Shown in pieces: positions 57,140 to 64,000 of a stretch of 64,000 nucleotides of DNA; the first letter of the stretch is position 1, and every line of letters begins with the position of its first letter. A program made the translations under genes and the position numbers. Below the pieces are notes generated by a model. The model was not told where the DNA came from and did no database searches. It worked only from the letters and a program-made list of their open reading frames with translations. The DNA lies in assembly GCA_963921795.1 (NCBI GenBank), contig OY997654.1, forward strand, positions 4,611,555 through 4,675,554, written 5' to 3'. The DNA is from Nannobrachium achirus. Taxonomy: Eukaryota; Chordata; Actinopteri; Myctophiformes; Myctophidae.

Positions 57140-58060
57140 CCAGTAAGACTCCCTAATCGGGAGATAAGCGACCGTAGGTCACTTAACTCCACAAATAGGG
57201 CAAAAATGTGTTTTTCCAAAATCTTCCTGATCCATGTTGATGACATGAGTGTAGACATACTGTGTAGTGATCTTCGTGATTTTAGGGCAAAATCTGTAGG
57301 AGCAGTGTCCAAAAATGTGTTTTTAAAAATCGGCCTGAAGGTGGCGCTATATGGGACAGATTCATGTTGATGGGATGAGTGTAGACATACTGTGTAGCAA
57401 TTTGCGTGATTTTAGGGCCAAAACTGTAGAAGCAGTGGCCAAAAATGTGTTTTAAAAATCGGCCTGAAGGTGGCGCTAGAAGAGGGCCATGTGAGAAATG
57501 AGGGGTGGGGTCTCCGCGTTGCCTTGGCGGACGAATAGGTACCGGCCCCGGCTCTCCCGGACGCTCCTAGCCCGAGTTACGGCATTTTATGTGAGCTGCA
57601 GTGGAGGGGGTCCTCCACTGGGGGCGTCACCACTTTTGCATCCGTTCTGGAGCACCAGGAGTGGGTGGTCCCCAGGAATTCCCCGTGAGCAGCCCCGTTG
57701 GGGTGGTCATTTGAACATTTTTGCACATTTGGTCATTTTTTACACCTGGGGGTCCCCCAGGGACCTGGGGGTCCCTGAAGCTCTGGGGGTCCTTGGAGGT
57801 TGTAGTTTGGCAGGTAAGGAGTGTTTGTGCAAAATGTGGCATGGATGGGGGCAACGGTTGTGGAGATATGAGCAGGGCAAAAGTGTGACGTGTGACGTGT
57901 GACTCACGGACGGACATTTTTTTACACCTGGGGGTCCCCCAGGGACCTGGGGGTCCCTGGAGCTCCGGGGGTCCTTGGAGGTTGTAGTTTGGTAGGTAAG
58001 GAGTGTGTGTGCAAAATTTGGCATGGATGGGGGCAACGGTTGTGGAGATATGAGCAGCGC
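57140..58060 (-). repeat. Interspersed repeat family (agtaagactccctaat end), copy 2, inverted
   Basis: Inverted relative of 34040-34713: agtaagactccctaatcggg at the left, then gcctgaaggtggcgctagaa, the CpG block and gaggttgtagtttggcaggt. It contains two internal duplications: gttgatgacatgagtgtaga / gttgatgggatgagtgtaga (57236, 57366), and the 3' part from ttacacctgggggtccccca repeated at 57740 and 57922. Confidence 0.85.
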
Positions 58061-58309
58061 AGAGTTGGTGTATAAATATAACTCAAGTACAGTGGGGTGT
58101 TTTACAAAGCAAGCATGAGGCATTAGACGGTCTAAATTGGTTTAACTTAAGTAATAGTGATACATTCTAAATATCATCAAAGTATTCTGAGGCACCCTGG
58201 ACTGGTGTTATTGGGCACCCTGAGAAACCCAGCTGTTATGATGTAGAGAGTACTAAAGACACTGATGGCTCGTTGGATATGTGTGGCACACAAGCCATAG
58301 TCAGCCAGC

Positions 58310-58390
58310 TAGACCTGCCGGATTTCAGCCGGATTTGGGCCAGAACAGCCGGATTTGGGCCAAACAGCCGAACTTGGGCCAAACCTGTTT
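58310..58390 (+). repeat. ~20-bp tandem repeat
   Basis: Units of agccggatttgggccaaac, 3-4 copies with variants (gaacttgggccaaacc). Confidence 0.85.
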
Positions 58391-58800
58391 GCTATGTGGG
58401 TTCTCTGGCTGTGGTGGTCACTGTTAGTGTGTTGGTGTGGGGGTCTGGGGAGCAATGTATAAAGGACGTAGGCTACTATGTGCTCGTGTACAAGTTGGAG
58501 CGCTGTGTGTGTCTGGGGCTCGCGCTGTCTACAGATGTGCCGTTTCAACGCTTCGGTATTTGATGCGCGCGACGCCGTCAGCGGTGATATTGTGGTTGTC
58601 TGCTGCAAAAATCTCCGCCTTTTTGTCTGTCTCATACATAGAGTTATGCGGCTAGCCTTGCTGCTAGCCGCATCTCACACTGACTGACTGTTGTCAACGC
58701 ATTCGCTTCCTCACTCTCTATACTACGGAGCGCACTGAGGCTCAAACATCAGCTGCGTTAATCGCACGTTAAAAACATTATCGGCATTAAAAGGATTGTG
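58391..58800. other. CpG-containing stretch without supported gene
   Basis: Short overlapping ORFs on both strands near 58437-58690, no known domain. A tataaag sequence at 58459 could be chance. A small hairpin, gcggctagccttgctgctagccgc, lies near 58650. Confidence 0.4.
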
Positions 58801-58836
58801 AGTTAACTATATACATATATATATATACATATATAT

Positions 58837-58903
<67 letters not shown>
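58801..58903. repeat. (AT)n microsatellite
   Basis: atatac/atat runs resolving into a pure AT tract of about 30 units. Confidence 0.97.
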
Positions 58904-58906
<3 letters not shown>

Positions 58907-59052
58907 TTAAATATAGATATTTTTGTATTTACAATACTATAAACCACAAACTAGTCATTTTTAATCTGTTAAATTGTTAATGCACTCTTTATCTGAAAAA
59001 AGACAACTGACATTAGATATTGATGATAATGATCAGACCCGTCACTTTAGGG

Positions 59053-59484
59053 CAGGGGTGCCCAAAAGGTAGATGGTGATCTACCAGTAGATCACCAAGG
59101 GTGTGCAGGTAGACCACATGACATGCCTCTAAAAATGCATAATTAAAATATGAAAAGAATATGTCAATATGACATCAAGAAGGGCCTGTCAGCTCCCTTC
59201 ATGGCTTCTAAAGTAGGCAAACCTCCAATGCAATACTTTGTTCAAGAGTCAGTAAAGAACCCCAAAACCTACCACTTCCATACAGAAAGGGATGAAGACA
59301 TTTCCCCCAGTATTTCACATTTATTTCCCCCTTACAGTAAGTGTGTTTATCTAAAATTTAACACCAGTGCTGCTATTCCAAAGCCTCCCTCAGGCCCTCA
59401 GCTAAAACATTTTGGATGGGTAGATCATGTTGAGCTAGTCATTTTAAAAGTAGATCTCACGTCAATAAAGTGTGGGCACCCCTG
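59053..59484 (+). mobile_element. hAT-type element (caggggtgcccaaa termini)
   Basis: Starts caggggtgcccaaaaggtag and ends tgtgggcacccctg, with the perfect 8-bp duplication ctttaggg at 59045-59052 and 59485-59492. The interior has an open stretch from ATG 59150 (MKRICQYDIKKGLSAPFMAS, then FHTERDEDISPSISHLFPPY), which may be decayed element coding sequence; I do not recognise it. A nested small palindrome gtgatctaccagtagatcac lies at 59078. Confidence 0.87.
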
Positions 59485-59812
59485 CTTTAGGGCCAAAGCC
59501 ATTGGCCTTTGTTGTTGTCCATTTTTAAGGGCACAAAGGCCAAATGCCAGGGCAGGAAGGCCATCAAATAAAACAAGTTTTATTTTCAAAATTGTTGAAT
59601 TTAAGGGTTAGGGATGATAACCTAATCTGCCTTGAAATAGATAAATTATGGCATTTACAATCTGATCCATGCTCAGCCCTGCACCAAAGTCACTGGATTG
59701 GTTTAAAGATGGGGACTCTGGGGAGATTTAAGAATCTCAACAAGACACTGGTGTCTACATGACAAGAAAGAGACACTGGTGTCTACTCTCTACATATTGA
59801 CCAGAAAGACAC

Positions 59813-60801
59813 TAGGGGTGTCTTCTAAAAACGCCAATTGTTTGAGTCGAAGCGAAAATATATATATTTTTATATCACCAGTTAGCCTACTACTGCCAGT
59901 ACTGCGGTGCACTGCTGGACTGGTGTGGTGTCATGTACTTCCAATGAGAAGTAGCAATTGGCGAACAGTTATTTATTGTCTCGCACCAGCGTCGGGTTGA
60001 AAGTGAGACGGAACGGCCAGAACGGTTCAGACCGCCGCTTCGTTAAAACATTCAGAGCCGGGACAGTGTTCCGTTAAGAGGAGGGAGCACGCTGTCAAAA
60101 TCCCATATTAAATAGCCTGCCACAGCACAAACGCGCGTCCACGAAGTAGTAAACAATCTTCTAAAGTCAAATTAACATACACAAGTGTAGGCTACAAGTT
60201 ACATTTTCTAATTAAAGTGCTTCTGAATTGTTCCAGTGTTGTAATCCATGATGAATGATTGTGTTTCGCTGTGTTTGCGTCCATGACATGTCCACACTGA
60301 GGGCTCTAGCTGGGAGCTGTGCCTCCACCTTTTTATGATCCTTTTCTGAAATGAATCCGTTCTCGACACTGACTCATTACTCTGTCAGTGCTCTGTGTCC
60401 CGCGACTGCGGACTGGATCCCATCGTTCATTTAAAAGAGCCGTTCAAGAGAGCGGAATCGTTCGCGAATGTCTCATCTCTACTGCACGCTGCAGAGAGAC
60501 GGGGCAGAGTTGAAACAGCGGAGATGTTTTATTTGTTTTAACGGTGTGTTATAACTCTATGGCATTGGTTGTACACTGCTATGCAGATAACATTTGTGCT
60601 CGCGCACCGATATCACCGAAACACTGTGTATTCAATTCATCTCTTAATGTATTATTCTATTATGTTGACGTGGTTTAAAGCAACACTTTTTTTTTTTTTT
60701 TTTTTTTACACAAAGTAGACTATAAAACGATTCGTCGACGCGTCGGATTAACCCCCGCGACTCGAATCGACTTCATAAATCCTGTGTCGAAGACAGCCCT
60801 A
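59813..60801. mobile_element. hAT-type element, 989 bp, perfect 8-bp TSD
   Basis: Starts taggggtgtcttctaaaaac and ends cgaagacagcccta (inverted repeats with one extra base). aaagacac lies at 59805-59812 and 60802-60809. The right subterminal part has gattcgtcgacgcgtcgg and cgcgactcgaatcgactt. A T run lies at 60687-60708. No transposase frame. Confidence 0.85.
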
Positions 60802-60839
60802 AAAGACACAGGAGAAAGTGGTACAGTCAGCTGGGGCAT

Positions 60840-61161
60840 TAAAGGAGTAGTTCACCCCCAAAATGACTTTTTTTCTATTGATTACTCATGCCATGGAGAC
60901 TAGAGTTCAATAATATTTTTTGGTTTTTGTCACATTACTAAGACAAAAATGTGATAACAATACATTTTCCCCCATTGATTCCGGATGGTGACCCGTTTCG
61001 AAACGGGTCACCATCCGGAATCAATGGGGGAAAATTTACTCGAATCAAATTTTTGTCTTAGGAATGTGACAAAAACCAAAAAATATTATTGAACTCTACT
61101 CTCCATGGCATGAGTAATCAATAGAATAAAAGTCATTTTGGGGGTGAACTACTCCTCTAAG
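60840..61161. mobile_element. Near-perfect 320-bp palindromic MITE
   Basis: Arms of ~158 bp meet at 60999/61000 (gacccgtttcgaaacgggtc). Outer ends aggagtagttcacccccaaa and ttttgggggtgaactactcct. Left flank ttaa, right flank ctaa, so a TTAA target is likely. Arm-to-arm differences are few (for example ggagactagagtt against aactctactctcc, and a small insertion in one arm near 60950). Confidence 0.92.
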
Positions 61162-61744
61162 CCGGCCGCACTTGCCCGTACTTGTCCGGACCACCCAATG
61201 CGCCGCTCGTACTTTCCCGTACTTTCCCGTAATTTATGAAATTAATTATAATTTTTTTTAAAATACAGTCGCCGGTCGTGCTCTGTCTCTTTAAGAGAGC
61301 TCCTGAGACGTGATCGCGTCAGAGACGTGATGACGTCATCTGCTAGGGAGCAACTGGGGTCCACGGGCTGCCATTACGTGCCCTTGTATTGTGTATGCAG
61401 CCACTTGGCCAGCGCGTCTCCTCATCATTTTCGATCAGACGACAGACGAAATCAAGGCTTCGGAATGAGTGGATTGCATTGGATTAGATCGATGTGCGTG
61501 CACAGAAGACGGATTGTATTTTCGGGTGCTGTTTATTATCGCTGTTTTCCCCGTAGCGCTCCATGTTGTTGACCGGAGGAGAACTGCCTACAGCACCATG
61601 AAAAAAGGTTGGCCAACCAAAAAAACTCTTTCATGCACGGTTTGCTGGCTTGCGCGGAGTGATCCGAGCGTGTTGTTATGATTTCGTGCTTTGCTTTTTT
61701 AAATTATGTTTATAAATAAATAGCAGATTCCACGGCAGTACCTC
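61162..61744. other. GC-rich unassigned stretch
   Basis: Tandem-like cccgtacttgtccg / cgtactttcccgtactttcc at 61173-61235, then gctctgtctctttaagagag and a CpG-rich region with short ORFs (81 and 70 codons) lacking recognisable domains. It could be the interior of the split hAT-type element. Confidence 0.4.
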
Positions 61745-62039
61745 TGCACCCCTGTTTTTAAGGGGCCCCTTTTGGCTTGGAAAGGGTAACTGTGGCCTCA
61801 GGTCATGCCATTGGTTTGAGGGGCACAAGGCCAAACCGAGGGGCAACGGTGGACATGGCCTTCATGGCCTCCATGAAATTCCTGCCCTGATGATGATAGT
61901 TAAATAAACATTACATTTTAATAAAAATGTATGATGACGCCCCGAGACAGTATGTCACGGGGTCTTTCTACAAACGGTCTGAAAACTAAGCGAGTGACTG
62001 GGTAGTAGTATACTTTGTCTGTTGTACGGGACCACGCAC

Positions 62040-62110
62040 ATAGAAAATAGCCGATATACAAGCTCACAACACATCAAACCCACGCTGCGTTGTGAGCTTG
62101 TAGCATGGTT
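62040..62110. repeat. Copy of the recurrent hairpin
   Basis: agaaaatagccgatatacaa, gctcacaac ... gttgtgagcttgtag: same arms with a longer 25-base loop. Confidence 0.75.
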
Positions 62111-62870
62111 ATTATCTGTCACGACCACACACACACCCACACACACACACTAACAGCTAGTTTTAATTGTGGTTATCACAATTCGCATTCTCACTGCAGT
62201 CAGCTCTCTGTGGCAATGATATGCATGCTAAACTCCGCCCCCTCAAGGCGACAGACAGTAGAGTATAGTTAGTACAGTAGAGGCGCTGCATGACGTCACT
62301 CAACAACAATAGTAGCCAAACAGATTTACCTTGTTGGCATGTCATAAACACTTTAATTGCAATGCATTATGTCCTATGTAACTTGGTATGGTCTGACTGA
62401 AAGTACATTTTGTCAGGACAAATAGTCGGCCCTTGGGCGTTAATATTTTCTAATGTGGCCCCCTTTGGACATAACGGGTCCATTTGGTTCCATTTGTATT
62501 CTCTCAGAGTTATGAGGGTCCTTGAAATGATAAAGGTTTGAGAACCACTGTGCTTCAAATGGAACAGTCTTAACAAATATAAATGGTAAAAGCTGCTAAG
62601 GAAGTAAGGAAGAGTCCCAGTTTCTTTCCAATATGACGAATATGTGCTGTTCTTTAAGTCTATGCCAGGCCTGTTGAGAACATTTTTTGAATATTGAATT
62701 ACGATGTACTACATTTATTAAATACACATATTTAGTGGTTTAAATTTTCACCGAATGAAAAGTTTTATGGTCACAATTCACAAGAATCATGGATGAGTTG
62801 ATTCTAGGCTTAAAATAATTGATATAAATATGTGTGTAAAAATCTATGGGAAAGACATATTGTGTGGCAC
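62111..62870. other. Stretch without supported gene
   Basis: A CA-rich tract at 62125-62150, a 3' MITE end (ggtttgagaaccactg at ~62535) and AT-rich DNA. No coding signal. Confidence 0.45.
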
Positions 62871-62876
62871 CAGTAC

Positions 62877-63197
62877 ATTGTAATCATTGCTATAGAGTGT
62901 TTGTTCAGTAACAGTGTTAAATAGCTCTATATTGTGACAGTAATCATTGTTATATAGTGTTTGTTCAGTAACAGTGTTAAATAGCTCTATATTGTGACAG
63001 TAATCATTGCTATAGAGTGTTTGTTCAGTAACAGTGTTAAATAGCTCTATATTGTGACAGTAATCATTGCTATAGAGTGTTTGTTCAGTAACAGTGTTAA
63101 ATAGCTCTATATTGTGACAGTAATCATTGCTATAGAGTGTTTGTTCAGTAACAGTGTTAAATAGCTCTATATTGTGACAGTAATCATTGCTATAGAG
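62877..63197 (+). repeat. 60-bp minisatellite, third array, left part
   Basis: Highly regular 60-bp units (taatcattgctatagagtgt, ttgttcagtaacagtgttaa, atagctctatattgtgacag), five full copies nearly identical. Same unit as 13225 and 55539. Minus-strand frames give a 20-residue repeat, which is not taken as coding. Confidence 0.97.
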
Positions 63198-63637
63198 CAG
63201 CGTTCCCCAATAGGCGGCCCGGGGGCCATTTGCGGCCCGCGGGGGGCTACTTTCTGGCCCCCACCAACCCCAGTAATAATGGTGGTATAACAGCAGCAAC
63301 AACACTAGTATGTCGTCGTTGTCGGGTGGAAATCTCGTATCTCCAAATTTGTACGTTCTTTCGCAAATCATACAAGGCCGTCGCACAAAAGTAGTGAAAA
63401 CAGCAGATCTACAAGCACACAATGCCTCGCGGTGTGCTTGTAGATCGGCTGTTTTCATTTTTAAAATGATAAATTCAAAACGAACGGTTTTGGACATACA
63501 AGATTTTCACCCGACAACAACGAAAACTGTCGCTGGAGTAGCGGGAACGCCACCATCGCCCCCTGCAATGTTGTGGCCCTTGGCTTGGTACCCTAGACAT
63601 GATTCGGCCCTTGGGGAAAACTAATTGGGGAACCCTG
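63198..63637 (+). mobile_element. hAT-type element inside the minisatellite, perfect 8-bp TSD
   Basis: Starts cagcgttccccaatagg and ends ctaattggggaaccctg, with ctatagag, taken from the minisatellite unit, duplicated at 63190-63197 and 63638-63645. Interior holds gcggcccgcgggg and the recurrent hairpin gatctacaagcacacaa...gtgtgcttgtagatc (63404-63447). Confidence 0.92.
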
Positions 63638-64000
63638 CTATAGAGTGTTTGTTCAGTAACAGTGTTAAATAGCTCTATATTGTGACAGTAATCATTGCTA
63701 TAGAGTGTTTGTTCAGTAACAGTGTTAAATAGCTCTATATTGTGACAGTAATCATTGCTATAGCGTGTTTGTTCAGTAACAGTGTAAAATAGCTCTATAT
63801 TGTGACAGTAATCATTGCTATAGAGTGTTTGTTCAGTAACAGTGTTAAATAGCTCTATAGTGTGACAGTAATCATTGCTATAGAGTGTTTGTTCAGTAAC
63901 AGTGTTAAATAGCTCTATATTGTGACAGTATAATCATTGCTATAGAGTGTTTGTTCAGTAACAGTGTTAAATAGCTCTATAGTGTGACAGTAATCATTGC
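63638..64000 (+). repeat. 60-bp minisatellite, third array, right part
   Basis: Six or more units continuing past the window end, with occasional variants (atagtgtgacag, gcgtgtttg, one 2-base insertion near 63931). Confidence 0.97.

Larger units (their letters stand above)
59493..61890. mobile_element. hAT-type element related to 25515-25965 (inverted), split by later insertions
   Basis: The left part 59520-59812 (gaatttaagggttagggatg, ctgatccatgctcagccctg, tggtttaaagatggggactc) and right part 61745-61890 (ggcctcaggtcatgccattg, ggcctccatgaaattcctgc) are inverted relatives of 25515-25965. Between them lie the hAT element 59813-60801, a MITE palindrome 60840-61161 and an unassigned GC-rich stretch. 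Confidence 0.65.

Noticed and set aside
62844..63497. 217-codon minus-strand ORF with a 20-residue repeat
   Set aside because: It is the 60-bp minisatellite read in frame, running through an inserted hAT-type element; no start context or splice evidence.

Overview
This window looks like intergenic or intronic nuclear DNA of a ray-finned fish (teleost). It has short splice-flanked exon fragments rather than long ORFs, L2-type, L1/Tx1-type and other LINE remnants, tRNA-headed SINEs, many hAT and TTAA-target MITEs, long CT/GT/AT microsatellites, and a SINE or MITE tail ending in the motif gcgtctgctaaatgcc that is common in fish. Species cannot be fixed from this. No complete host gene, tRNA, rRNA, CRISPR array or bacterial-type operon is visible. 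Almost all listed ORFs are chance frames in repeats.

The main structure is a large direct duplication. Positions 1-14185 (copy A, open at the window edge) match 43587-56462 (copy B, which runs into a 200-N gap). The copies align through unique sequence, MITEs and minisatellites, but each carries private insertions. A alone has a tRNA-SINE (526-739), an L2 LINE (3590-5319), a twin-primed LINE (5548-6385), a SINE-like insert (~12707-12905) and an 8-bp-TSD insert (13649-13971). B alone has a 640-bp insert (46640-47282), about 390 bp near 51.9-52.3 kb, a simple LINE insertion (53117-53551) and a TIR element (54186-54514). Each therefore supplies the empty site for the other. They may be a young tandem duplication or two haplotypes placed in series.

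The duplicated unit holds pieces of at least one host gene: a 109-nt exon (2406-2514 / 45720-45828), a following in-frame block (2844-3025 / 46161-46342), and an immunoglobulin C2-type exon (9743-10391 / from ~51182). The Ig exon is interrupted by a 49-bp tandem repeat, with 10 units in A and 5 in B, so neither copy reads through.

14.2-43.5 kb is a nest of repeats. It contains fold-back elements at 15 and 39 kb; antisense L1/Tx1 fragments; an internally deleted hAT transposon with TTF-type zinc finger and dimerisation remnants (19101-20510); a non-LTR C-terminal fragment (22510-22975); a 46-bp minisatellite (23.4-23.8 kb); a ~4.5-kb block between perfect 18-bp inverted repeats (30278-34784) that contains ten CArG-box sequences; a 36-bp minisatellite open on both strands (34.86-35.37 kb); and a 1.5-kb GC-rich TIR element (39768-41308). 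56.7-64 kb holds an inverted copy of the 34-kb repeat family, nested hAT elements with clear 8-bp target duplications, a 320-bp near-perfect palindrome, and a 60-bp minisatellite shared with both duplicate copies and running off the window end.

The most unusual repeated signal is one hairpin (gatctacaagctcaca ... tgtgagcttgtagatc). It recurs about 15 times, inside hAT-type elements whose terminal sequences differ.
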